A stretch of 8,002 nucleotides of DNA, taken from AR5 sp041499965 (GTDB lineage: Bacteria; Methylomirabilota; Methylomirabilia; Rokubacteriales; CSP1-6). Shown here one piece after another: positions 1 through 6,646 of the stretch. The translations under genes were made by a program, and so were the position numbers. Position 1 is the first letter of the stretch, and every line of letters starts with the position of its first letter. Below the pieces are notes generated by a model, which was not told the origin of the DNA, searched no databases, and was given only the letters and a program-made list of their open reading frames with translations. The DNA lies in the NCBI GenBank assembly GCA_041499965.1, contig JBGQLG010000242.1:1-8002 (forward strand), given 5' to 3'.

Positions 1-930
1 ATCTTCGAGTCGGCCCTGATCTCGGTGGTCTTCAAGGGCCGCGCCATGGGCGTGCCGCTGGCGGTCAACCCGTGGCCGGTGCACGCGCGCATGGACCTGC
101 TGGAGGCGGCCAAGGTCGAGTACCCCAAGACGTGGGACGAGTTCGTGGAGACGAGCAAGAAGATCCAGTCGCCGCCGCGGCTGTTCGCCTTCGGCATGTG
201 CCTGGGCCTCGTCGCCGACACCACCGACAACGTGATGAACCTGCTCTGGTGCTACGGCGGCAAGATGGTCGAGGCCGACAACAAGACGGTGGTCATGCAC
301 TCGCCCGAGAACGTGGCCGGCGTGAAGATGATCGAGGCGATGTTCAAGACGCACAAGATCATCCCGCCCGGCGCCATCTCCTGGGACAACTCCGGCAACA
401 ACAAGGCCTACCAGTCCAAGCAGGCGGCCTTCGTCATGAACCCGTCGAGCATCTACGCCTACCTCGACGGCAACGACAAGGACCTGCAGAAGGTGACCGG
501 CCTGTTCCCGGTGCCGGCCGGGCCCAAGGGCACGGTGAACCAGATCGACACCTGGGCCTACGGCGCGTTCAAGAAGAACCCGTATCCCGACCTGGCCAAG
601 GGCCTGCTCGAGTACCTCATGCATCCGGCCAACTACGACAAGATCATCCAGTCGACGGGCGGCCGCTGGGTGCCGGTCTACAAGCGCCTCTTCGACAGCC
701 CGTTCTGGAAGGAGAAGCCGGCCTTTGCGCATTTCATCAAGATGGCGGAGACGGGCGTGCCGGTCAGCTACGCCGGGTCGCCCACGCCGGCGGCCGGCGA
801 GGTGCTGAACACGCACGTCATCCCCAAGATGGTCCAGCGTGTCCTCGTCGACAACTGGGACGCCTCGAAGGCCCTCGACGAATGCCACAAGAAGATCGTG
901 GAGATCTACACGAGGTACGCCAAGGGGTAG
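1..930 (+). CDS. ABC transporter substrate-binding protein, family 1 (partial, N-terminus outside window)
   Basis: The frame is open from base 1 to a TAG at 928-930, giving 309 residues. The beginning of the gene, including any signal peptide, lies outside the window. The visible part reads like the middle and end of a sugar- or glycerol-phosphate-type periplasmic binding protein (MalE/UgpB fold). Near the start is a GVPLAVNPWPVH stretch followed by a DLLEAA...PKTWDEF stretch, which is typical of the hinge and ligand-binding region. Later come AAFVMNPSSIYAYL and a VPAGPKG loop, where these proteins usually contact ligand. The family is normally about 400-450 residues, so roughly 100-130 are missing. 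The protein would capture a solute outside the inner membrane for an ABC importer. No permease or ATPase gene follows it, so any partners would be upstream. The ligand cannot be told from sequence. The next gene starts 21 bases downstream. Confidence 0.9.
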   Translation: MFESALISVVFKGRAMGVPLAVNPWPVHARMDLLEAAKVEYPKTWDEFVETSKKIQSPPRLFAFGMCLGLVADTTDNVMNLLWCYGGKMVEADNKTVVMHSPENVAGVKMIEAMFKTHKIIPPGAISWDNSGNNKAYQSKQAAFVMNPSSIYAYLDGNDKDLQKVTGLFPVPAGPKGTVNQIDTWAYGAFKKNPYPDLAKGLLEYLMHPANYDKIIQSTGGRWVPVYKRLFDSPFWKEKPAFAHFIKMAETGVPVSYAGSPTPAAGEVLNTHVIPKMVQRVLVDNWDASKALDECHKKIVEIYTRYAKG

Positions 931-951
931 GCGCCGGCCCCTCGCTCGCCG

Positions 952-1986
952 ATGAAGATCGTCGTCAACGCCCGGAACGGGACGCGCGACTTTTCGTGTG
1001 ATCCCGGAGAGAAGATCCTCCACGCCGGCCTGCGCAGCGGCGTGGAGCTCCCCTACGAGTGCGGCACCGGCACGTGCGGCACCTGCAAGGCCCGGCTCGT
1101 GAGCGGCCGCACCGCGACCGAGTGGCCGGAGGCGCCGGGCCGTCGGTACCTCAAGACCGAGGCCGAGCTGCTGATGTGCCAGAGCGTGGCCCACGAGGAC
1201 TGCGCCCTGGAGGTCGGGGTGCCGCTCAAGGAGGCGAGCGCGCCCGCTCCCCACGCCCTGGGCGGTGTCGTTCGCGGGTGCCGCCGACTGACCCACGACG
1301 TGCTCGCGTTTGACCTGGACCTCGACGGGCCGCTCGATTTCGCGGCCGGCCAGTTTGCCCTGCTGACGGTGCCGGGGATCGCCGGCGCGCGTGCGTACTC
1401 CATGGTCAACTTCGACCGCCGGGCCGAGCGCCTGTCGTTCGTGGTGAAGAAGAAGCCCGGCGGCGCCGTGAGCGACTGGCTGTTCGGCGACGGGATCGAC
1501 GGCACCCGCCTCGGGGTGTTCGCGCCCCTCGGTCACGCGATCTTTCAATCCGACCTGCGCAAACACGTGCTCTGTGTCGCGGGAGGCAGCGGCATCGCCG
1601 GCATGATGTCGATTCTTTCGCTCGCCTGCCAGGACGCGCACTTCGCGACCTGGGACGGCCACGTCTTCTTCGGCGTTCGCACCGCGCGGGATGGCTTCTT
1701 CCTCGACGAGCTGGAGGCGTTCCGGGCGCGGTACCCCGGCCGTCTCGCCGTCACCGTAGCGCTCTCCGACGAGGACGTTCCGGCGTCCCTGGCCGCCGCC
1801 TATCCAGGGTTCGCGTTCGCCCGGGGATTCGTGCACTCTGTGGCAGGGGAGCGCATGCAGGGTCGCTTCGCCGACGTCCGCGCCTACGTCGCCGGCCCGC
1901 CACCCATGGTCGACGCCAGTCTCCGCCTCCTCTTGCGCGAGGCGCGGCTGCCGCCGGCCGACATCCGCTACGACAAGTTCAGCTGA
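952..1986 (+). CDS. NAD(P)H:ferredoxin-type oxygenase reductase ([2Fe-2S]-FAD-NAD domains)
   Basis: This 344-residue protein has the three-module layout of oxygenase reductases such as TmoF and phenol hydroxylase P5. A plant-type [2Fe-2S] ferredoxin domain (about 1-92) shows ligands C37, C42, C45 and C76 in C-x4-C-x2-C...C spacing. The FAD-binding barrel (about 100-200) carries the RAYSMVNF motif at 147-154. The NAD(P)-binding domain (about 203-344) has GGSGIAG at 211-217 and AGPPPMVDA at 314-322, and it ends in the family-like YDKFS. It should take electrons from NAD(P)H and pass them singly to a ferredoxin or oxygenase in the cytoplasm. The ATG at 952 puts the first beta-strand at the very start. 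No clear Shine-Dalgarno precedes it, so translation may be coupled to the upstream gene. The ferredoxin gene that follows is the likely electron acceptor. Position 217 is Gly where many relatives have Pro. Confidence 0.92.
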   Translation: MKIVVNARNGTRDFSCDPGEKILHAGLRSGVELPYECGTGTCGTCKARLVSGRTATEWPEAPGRRYLKTEAELLMCQSVAHEDCALEVGVPLKEASAPAPHALGGVVRGCRRLTHDVLAFDLDLDGPLDFAAGQFALLTVPGIAGARAYSMVNFDRRAERLSFVVKKKPGGAVSDWLFGDGIDGTRLGVFAPLGHAIFQSDLRKHVLCVAGGSGIAGMMSILSLACQDAHFATWDGHVFFGVRTARDGFFLDELEAFRARYPGRLAVTVALSDEDVPASLAAAYPGFAFARGFVHSVAGERMQGRFADVRAYVAGPPPMVDASLRLLLREARLPPADIRYDKFS

Positions 1987-1987
1987 C

Positions 1988-1993
1988 AAGGAG
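1988..1993 (+). promoter_or_regulatory. Ribosome binding site for the double ferredoxin gene
   Basis: AAGGAG lies directly after the TGA stop of the reductase (1984-1986) and five bases before the ATG at 1999. It fixes that start and implies the two genes are translated from one message. Confidence 0.75.
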
Positions 1994-1998
1994 CCACG

Positions 1999-2667
1999 AT
2001 GGGCCAGTACGACCGGCACGTGTTCGTCTGTACGAGCGGCGAGACCTGTCCGACCCAGGGCGATACCGAGCGCTTCGTGAAGATCCTCCGCGACGGCGCG
2101 CGCCAGGCCAACCGGCAGGTGGAGGTGCGCGTCAACAAGGCCGGCTGCTTCTCGCAGTGCGGCCACGGCCCGATGATGGTCGTCTATCCCGAAAACGTCT
2201 GGTACGCCGGCGTCCAGGAGTCCGACCTGCAGGAGATCCTCGAGTCCCACATCCTCGGCGGCCGTCCGGTCGAGCGGCTGCGCTACGCGCCCGGTGTGCC
2301 GGGCGCGAACAAGGTCGACGTCGGCGAGAAGACAGCGGCCGCCCCCCGGCCGGCGACGCCGCAGTGGAAGCGCGTGTGCGCGACGGGCGAGGTGCCCGCC
2401 AACGGCATGAAGGAATTCGCGGTCGACGGCGTCGGCGTCCTCGTCGCCCATACCGGCGAGGCGTTCGTCGCCTTCCAGGCGTTGTGTCCCCACGAGGCCA
2501 TTCCGCTCGAGGCCGGGTTGCACGACGGCTGCACGCTGACCTGCCTGGAGCACATGTGGCAGTTCGATCTCCGGACCGGCGCGCCCATGGGCGACGCCAC
2601 CGAGGGGCTGAAGGGCTATCCACTCAAGGAGAAGAACGGCGAGCTGTACGTCGCGCTCGGCGGGTAG
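1999..2667 (+). CDS. Thioredoxin-like [2Fe-2S] ferredoxin fused to Rieske ferredoxin
   Basis: This 222-residue protein has two different iron-sulfur domains. Residues about 5-95 match the thioredoxin-fold (Shethna-type) [2Fe-2S] ferredoxin family. They contain HVFVCTSGETCPTQG with C11 and C17, then NKAGCFSQCGHGP with C50 and C54, the expected ligand pairs. A linker rich in Ala and Pro (about 97-121) follows. Residues about 123-220 form a Rieske domain with C163-P-H165 and C182-x2-H185, the two Cys and two His ligands. The CPH...LTCLEHMWQFD...TG context resembles the toluene 4-monooxygenase ferredoxin TmoC more than ring-hydroxylating dioxygenase ferredoxins. It is probably cytoplasmic and carries electrons from the preceding reductase to an oxygenase. 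An extra Cys, C178, sits four residues before C182. The start is set by AAGGAG at 1988. Domain identity is firm; the partner oxygenase is not in view and the role of the second cluster is inferred. Confidence 0.88.
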   Translation: MGQYDRHVFVCTSGETCPTQGDTERFVKILRDGARQANRQVEVRVNKAGCFSQCGHGPMMVVYPENVWYAGVQESDLQEILESHILGGRPVERLRYAPGVPGANKVDVGEKTAAAPRPATPQWKRVCATGEVPANGMKEFAVDGVGVLVAHTGEAFVAFQALCPHEAIPLEAGLHDGCTLTCLEHMWQFDLRTGAPMGDATEGLKGYPLKEKNGELYVALGG

Positions 2668-2877
2668 GACGCGCTTGGACGGGTCGCGCGAGGAAGTCCG
2701 TCACGCGCTGTCGGCCGCCTGCCATGCTCCGGGGGCATGCCCGCTGTGTGGCCGGACGATGACGGTTGTCGAAACTACAACGTCGGGATGCAAAGTGTCT
2801 TGACGGGGCGTCTTTGTTCGTCCTACTCTTGCCCGGCGTTGCCTCGGCAATCCCTCGAAGTCGCCGAACGAGCTGAC
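2668..2877. other. Intergenic region between two transcription units, with weak hairpins
   Basis: No convincing coding frame is seen on either strand here. Two weak stem-loops follow the ferredoxin gene. GCGC/GCGC plus GGAC/GTCC arms pair across 2671-2708 with an internal loop. A seven-pair stem with one G-T wobble and a three-base loop spans 2723-2739. Neither is followed by a T-run, so a rho-independent terminator is not supported. The part from about 2761 to 2830 is AT-richer than its surroundings, which fits a promoter before the metalloprotease gene. Confidence 0.5.
2800..2829 (+). promoter_or_regulatory. Possible sigma70-like promoter for the metalloprotease gene cluster
   Basis: TTGACG at 2800-2805 differs from the consensus -35 box in one base. 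After an 18-base spacer, TACTCT at 2824-2829 is a poor -10 match (three of six bases). It lies in the AT-richer part of the only sizeable gap in the window, about 80 bases before the metalloprotease start, so the position is plausible. Sigma-factor preferences of the host are unknown. An alternative weak pair is TTGTCG at 2766 with TGCAAA at 2789. Confidence 0.35.
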
Positions 2878-2910
2878 AAGGAGGGCATAAGGAGGGCATA
2901 AGGAGGGCAT
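2878..2910 (+). repeat. Three exact tandem copies of an 11-bp Shine-Dalgarno unit
   Basis: AAGGAGGGCAT occurs three times head to tail at 2878-2888, 2889-2899 and 2900-2910. Each copy holds a full AAGGAGG anti-SD match. Only the third is placed for translation: its GGAGG (2902-2906) is five bases from the ATG at 2912 and two from the ATG at 2909, so the ATG at 2912 is favoured. The middle copy is 13 bases from 2909, and the first is too far away. In the first two copies the CAT is followed by AA, so no start codon forms. Confidence 0.9.
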
Positions 2911-2911
2911 G

Positions 2912-5581
2912 ATGAGTGGTGATCGCGATCGCGTGCGTACGACTGCGGTAGCTCTGGCGCTGGTCGTCAGCGCGGTGATGATGGCGGGCGTGGGTGAAGC
3001 CGCCGTGGGCGACGTGCTCGCGACTGTCACGATTCCGACCAGCGCGAACTGCGCCCCGGAGGGCTCCGACTTCGGCAACGTGGTGGCGGTCGTCCCCGGC
3101 GGCAAGCTGGGGTTCCCGGCCACGCCGACCCTCGTGGTGACGAACTGTCAGAAGCCCATCGGCTCGACGTTTGTCTCGCGGCTGTTCTTCCTGGATCCCT
3201 CCACGGACCCGGCCACGCTCAAGGGCACAGTCGATGCCGGCACCTTCGCCTGGGACGCGCTGGTCTTTCGCGCCGACACGGCCGACCTGCTCGGCTGCCA
3301 GAACGGGGACGGCGGGGTGGGCCTGTCCGTGATCCACTTCAGCCCGTACGACACGGTCGCGGGGCCCGGTAGCGTCAGCTTCCTGACGACGGCGCCGGCC
3401 GCCGCGACATGCGACGGTGTCGCCTGGGACCCCAAGGACAAGTCGATCTATCAGACCTCCGCCAGCGGCGGCGGGACGGCGGGCCCCATCGTGAAATACT
3501 CACCCGGGAACAGCGGCAGCTTCACGTCCATCCCGTCGGGATGCGGCGGATTCGCCGTGAGCGGGCTCGGCGTGGCCGGCGTGAGCCTGTTCGTGGGCTG
3601 CTCGACGCAGTCGCTCATCGAGGGCGGCGGCGGAACCGCGTCCATCCGCCAGCTCGACAAGGCCAACGGCAATCTCGTCAGACCGCCGATCACCAACGCG
3701 CAGCTCCCCGCGCTCGCCGCGGGGCTGCCGGACGATCCAACGACGTTCGCCGCCCAGTTCAAGGACGCGCTGTGGAGCAAGGAAACAATCTTCAGCTCGC
3801 CGGGGAATCAGCTGTTCGCCTTCGAGATCCCCGGCGGGACGCTGGGCCAGAACGCGGGGGCGCCCCAGGCGTTCCCGGCCGCGTGTGACCAGACGACCGG
3901 CGCGACCCCGGACACCGACGGCGACGGCCTGCTGGACTGCTGGGAGGACGGCAACAACTGGGCCGACCATCTCCCGGGCATCAGCCTCGACGGCACCTAC
4001 AGCCCCAACCGGCCCATCGTGAACCGGGCGGTCCTCCTGTGCGTGGACCAGAACGGCAACGGCACCTTCGACGCGGGTGAGTGCGCCAGCCCCACGAAGA
4101 AGGACATCTTCGTCGAGATCGACTACATGCAGTTCCACGCCCCTAACGCCACCGCGGTGACGAACGTGATCACCGCCTTCGCCAATGCTCCGGTGGCCAA
4201 CCAGGACGGAACGACCGGCATCCGGCTGCACCTGCAGATCGACCAGCAGCTCACCCACGTCACCAACGTGGCGCTGCCGCCCTGCACGCCGCTGCCTGGC
4301 GCCGGCGACGCCAACTTCGACACGATCAAGGCGGCCTCGTTCGGGACGCTCGCCGAGCAGGGGAACATCCCCAAGCTCAACGCCAAGCGCAATGCCTTCC
4401 ACTACATGCTCATCGCGCACAACCAGACGGGCAGCACGGCCTCCGGCTGCGCCGAGATCGTGGGCAACGACATCCTGGTCACGCTCGGCAGCTTCACGGG
4501 CGCGACCGTGAAGAACCACACCGGCGGCATCGGCACCGTGGACCAGCAGGGCGGCACGATGATGCACGAGGTGGGGCACAACCTCGGCCTGCGCCATGGC
4601 GGCGGGGACAACCTCAACTGCAAGCCGAACTACCCGAGCCTGATGAGCTACAGCCGCCAGTTCAGCAGCCCGCTGAACCCGCGGCCGCTCGACTATTCGC
4701 GCGTCCTGCTCCCGACGCTCAACGAGACCCAGCTCTCCGAGGCGGCCGGCGTCGGCGCCTTCATCGGCAGCATCATCTACGGGCCCCCGGTTTCGGTCCC
4801 CCTCCAGGGGATCAAGCCGGTGGTGGTCTCGCTCACCGCCAACAACGCGCCCGTCAACTGGAGCCTGAGCACCGACGGGACCGTCCAGTCGGACATCAAC
4901 TACACCGGCATCGCGGGGTGCCCGGTGTCGCCCGGCGAGCAGCTGACCGGCTTCAACGACTGGGCCAGCCTGCAGTTCAACTTCCGCTCGTCGATGGACT
5001 TCTCGGACGGCGCCCACGCCACGGTCGACGGCTCCAAGGCGATCGACGCCGTGAACTCGACCGGCGCGCTGGCCGGCTCGCTCGAGATCACGCCGGAGGA
5101 AGCGGTGGCGATCTCGTACGACACCGACCAGGACGGCGTCTCGGACATCCTCGACAACTGCGCCTTCACGCGCAACACCGATCAGCTGGACACGAACGGC
5201 AACGGCGTGGGCGATGCCTGCGAGGTGGGGATCGAGATCCTGCGGCCGAGCATCCCGTCCACCAGTCAGGGGGTGGTGCAGATCGCCATCCTGAGCACGG
5301 CCCTCCGCGACGCGACGATGATCGATCCCTCGACGGTCGTCATCACGGGCGCCTCGACGACCGGCCCGGGCATCTGGTCGGTGCCGGCCAGGAACACGCA
5401 GTGCAGCAAGCGCGACGTCAACGGCGACAAGCGGATCGACTTCGTCTGCCAGTTCAAGGTCGACGCGCGCCTGCTCCCGATCGGGATATCGAATGTGGTG
5501 CTGGATGCGTTCACGTTCGGAGGCGAGGCCGTCCGCGGCTCCGACACGCTCGACGTGCGGGACGTCGGCAACGGCAACTAA
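2912..5581 (+). CDS. Exported metzincin-like zinc metalloprotease with calcium-binding repeats
   Basis: This 889-residue protein (numbered from the ATG at 2912; 2909 is possible) starts with an arginine-containing n-region and a hydrophobic core at about 11-27. A likely signal peptidase site follows A30 or A31. Residues about 35-320 are Gly/Thr/Ser-rich and repetitive, perhaps a beta-propeller; I do not recognise a family. D-x-D-x-D-G loops at 334-345 and 379-387 look like calcium sites. The protease core has HEVGHNLGLRHGG with zinc ligands H552, H556 and H562, catalytic E553, and the Met-turn LMSYS with M578. A thrombospondin type 3-like repeat covers 737-771 (two Asp-rich loops, C750 and C770). 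The C-terminal part (about 772-885) resembles a domain common in exported bacterial proteins, with a GVVQIAILST...DPSTV pattern. It should act outside the inner membrane or be secreted; the substrate is unknown. It heads a close-packed cluster, 25 bases before the next gene. Confidence 0.85.
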   Translation: MSGDRDRVRTTAVALALVVSAVMMAGVGEAAVGDVLATVTIPTSANCAPEGSDFGNVVAVVPGGKLGFPATPTLVVTNCQKPIGSTFVSRLFFLDPSTDPATLKGTVDAGTFAWDALVFRADTADLLGCQNGDGGVGLSVIHFSPYDTVAGPGSVSFLTTAPAAATCDGVAWDPKDKSIYQTSASGGGTAGPIVKYSPGNSGSFTSIPSGCGGFAVSGLGVAGVSLFVGCSTQSLIEGGGGTASIRQLDKANGNLVRPPITNAQLPALAAGLPDDPTTFAAQFKDALWSKETIFSSPGNQLFAFEIPGGTLGQNAGAPQAFPAACDQTTGATPDTDGDGLLDCWEDGNNWADHLPGISLDGTYSPNRPIVNRAVLLCVDQNGNGTFDAGECASPTKKDIFVEIDYMQFHAPNATAVTNVITAFANAPVANQDGTTGIRLHLQIDQQLTHVTNVALPPCTPLPGAGDANFDTIKAASFGTLAEQGNIPKLNAKRNAFHYMLIAHNQTGSTASGCAEIVGNDILVTLGSFTGATVKNHTGGIGTVDQQGGTMMHEVGHNLGLRHGGGDNLNCKPNYPSLMSYSRQFSSPLNPRPLDYSRVLLPTLNETQLSEAAGVGAFIGSIIYGPPVSVPLQGIKPVVVSLTANNAPVNWSLSTDGTVQSDINYTGIAGCPVSPGEQLTGFNDWASLQFNFRSSMDFSDGAHATVDGSKAIDAVNSTGALAGSLEITPEEAVAISYDTDQDGVSDILDNCAFTRNTDQLDTNGNGVGDACEVGIEILRPSIPSTSQGVVQIAILSTALRDATMIDPSTVVITGASTTGPGIWSVPARNTQCSKRDVNGDKRIDFVCQFKVDARLLPIGISNVVLDAFTFGGEAVRGSDTLDVRDVGNGN

Positions 5582-5588
5582 GCCGACA

Positions 5589-5598
5589 GAGGGAGAGG
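5589..5598 (+). promoter_or_regulatory. Ribosome binding site for the small exported protein gene
   Basis: The purine run GAGGGAGAGG ends eight bases before the ATG at 5607. It supports that start over upstream in-frame positions such as the GTG at 5493, which would lie inside the metalloprotease gene and place the signal peptide in mid-protein. Confidence 0.65.
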
Positions 5599-5606
5599 AC
5601 AGCTCT

Positions 5607-6053
5607 ATGACGTTACGCAAGATGCTCGCAGGCGCGCTGTTCACGCTGCTGGTCACGCTCCCGCTGATCGCGCATGCCGGTGGCGGCGGCTTCGGCGGCG
5701 GGCCGCTGACCGGCGTGTTCCTTTCGGACTGCTACAAGATCGTGGGCGGCTCGAATGTTCCCTACACGCTGGATGTCGTGGATCAGTACGGCACCCACCA
5801 GAACATCAAGGTGGGCCAGGCCCAGGTCGTCTGCGTCTCCTCGGGCGACTGGATGCGGACCCCGGGCTCGAAGTCTCCCGAGCTGAACCCAAACTTCGAT
5901 CCCATGGCGATCAACGCCGCCAAGTGCTACGACGTCGTGTCGCCCGGTGACCAGGGGCCGGGCACGGTCGGCACGGTCGTGGACATCTTCGCGACCGACA
6001 CGGCCACGCTCAAGAAGATGTCGATGATCTGCGTGCCCGCCACGCTGGAGTGA
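5607..6053 (+). CDS. Small exported protein with two similar Cys-containing halves
   Basis: This 148-residue protein has a clear signal peptide: R4 and K5, a hydrophobic stretch at 7-21, and an AHA site with cleavage after A24. The mature protein begins with a Gly-rich patch, GGGGFGGGP. The rest falls into two similar halves. The first runs from C42 (CYKIVGG) through VVDQYGT (57-63) to C76 (VVCV). The second runs from C107 (CYDVVSP) through VVDIFAT (124-130) to C142 (MICV). Cys spacing is 34 and 35 residues, so each half probably closes a disulfide in a small beta-domain. The pattern resembles short repeats in hypothetical exported proteins of deltaproteobacteria-like genomes, but I know no function. 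It lies 25 bases after the metalloprotease gene, and its stop overlaps the start of the dehydrogenase small subunit. Shared expression with both neighbours is therefore likely. Confidence 0.85.
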   Translation: MTLRKMLAGALFTLLVTLPLIAHAGGGGFGGGPLTGVFLSDCYKIVGGSNVPYTLDVVDQYGTHQNIKVGQAQVVCVSSGDWMRTPGSKSPELNPNFDPMAINAAKCYDVVSPGDQGPGTVGTVVDIFATDTATLKKMSMICVPATLE

Positions 6054-6625
6054 TTTCAGCCGACAGCACCCGCCGCACCCTGCTGCAAGGCCTGGTCGTC
6101 GCCCTCGGCGGCGGCCAGGCCGGCGTGCTGGCCGCGCTCGGCCGGCGCGCGCGGGCGGTGACCGCCTGGCTCACCCCGAGTGCAGCCGAGTCGGCCGTGG
6201 TGTCCCTCTCGAGCGAGGACCTCGAGGACCTGGTGGCGTTCACCGGCGTCCTGGTGGCCGGGAGCGACCTGTCCGACGTCGAGCGGCACCACGTGGTCCA
6301 GCACCTCCAGGAGCAGGAACGCGCCGGCGAGGACTACCAGGTCGAGGCCTATCGCACGACGGTGCGTCTCCTCGGGCGACTGGCCGGTGCCCGCTTCGCG
6401 AGGCTCGATGCCGCCGGACGCCTCGCCCTCGTCCGCCGCCACGAGCTCGGTCGCTCCGTCGAGCGACCCGGGGACCCCGACGAGACGCGCGTGGTCCGCG
6501 CGCGCGTAGTCCCGGACCTGATCGGCGCCTACTACGGCTCTGCGGCCGGCTGGGCCGTCGTCGGCTACGACGCCTTCCCGGGGCGGTGCGGCGTGCTCGA
6601 CCGTTACACGCGCCCCGGGGCGTAG
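6050..6625 (+). CDS. Gluconate 2-dehydrogenase subunit 3-like protein (Tat-exported small subunit)
   Basis: This 191-residue protein starts at the GTG of a GTGA overlap with the previous stop, a typical sign of translational coupling. The N-terminus has a twin-arginine-like motif, STRRTLLQG at 6-14, with Leu where Phe is usual, then a modest hydrophobic stretch. The body is helical and charged. The end (about 153-191) carries the family-like segment DLIGAYYGSAAGWAVVGY, followed by a short tail ending in DRYTRPGA. In characterised gluconate, sorbitol and glucose FAD-dehydrogenase complexes, this subunit supports folding of the flavin subunit and brings it through the Tat pathway. The GMC oxidoreductase gene directly downstream is therefore its expected partner. 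Its TAG stop lies in the same frame as the GMC gene, 21 bases before that gene's start. Family assignment is good; the export signal is weaker because the motif and hydrophobic region are not ideal. Confidence 0.8.
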   Translation: MISADSTRRTLLQGLVVALGGGQAGVLAALGRRARAVTAWLTPSAAESAVVSLSSEDLEDLVAFTGVLVAGSDLSDVERHHVVQHLQEQERAGEDYQVEAYRTTVRLLGRLAGARFARLDAAGRLALVRRHELGRSVERPGDPDETRVVRARVVPDLIGAYYGSAAGWAVVGYDAFPGRCGVLDRYTRPGA

Positions 6626-6646
6626 GTCGCGCGGACGCACGCCGCC

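Noticed and set aside
72..1001. Second + strand open frame overlapping the solute-binding protein gene
   Set aside because: It is Arg/Gly/Gln-rich, has no motif and runs into the reductase gene in another frame. The binding-protein frame has clear family features.
2365..2665. Rieske half as part of a nitrite reductase small subunit or a dioxygenase ferredoxin
   Set aside because: The LTCLEHMWQFD context and the aligned CPH-EAIPLEAG region fit the toluene 4-monooxygenase ferredoxin type better. This is a judgement from memory of the families and not a computed alignment.
2723..2739. Rho-independent terminator after the ferredoxin gene
   Set aside because: A short stem with a G-T wobble is present, but no T-tract follows and it lies about 55 bases past the stop. 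Kept only as a weak hairpin.
2878..2910. CRISPR or iteron array from the short direct repeats
   Set aside because: The three 11-bp units abut without spacers, sit at a start codon and consist of Shine-Dalgarno sequence. No cas genes or replication initiator gene are near.
3500..5656. Long open frame of 718 codons on the minus strand opposite the metalloprotease gene
   Set aside because: Its product is low-complexity Arg/Val/Gly/Asp-rich with no recognisable motif. It is what a high-GC3 gene leaves on the opposite strand, while the + strand frame has a signal peptide and a full zinc-protease motif.
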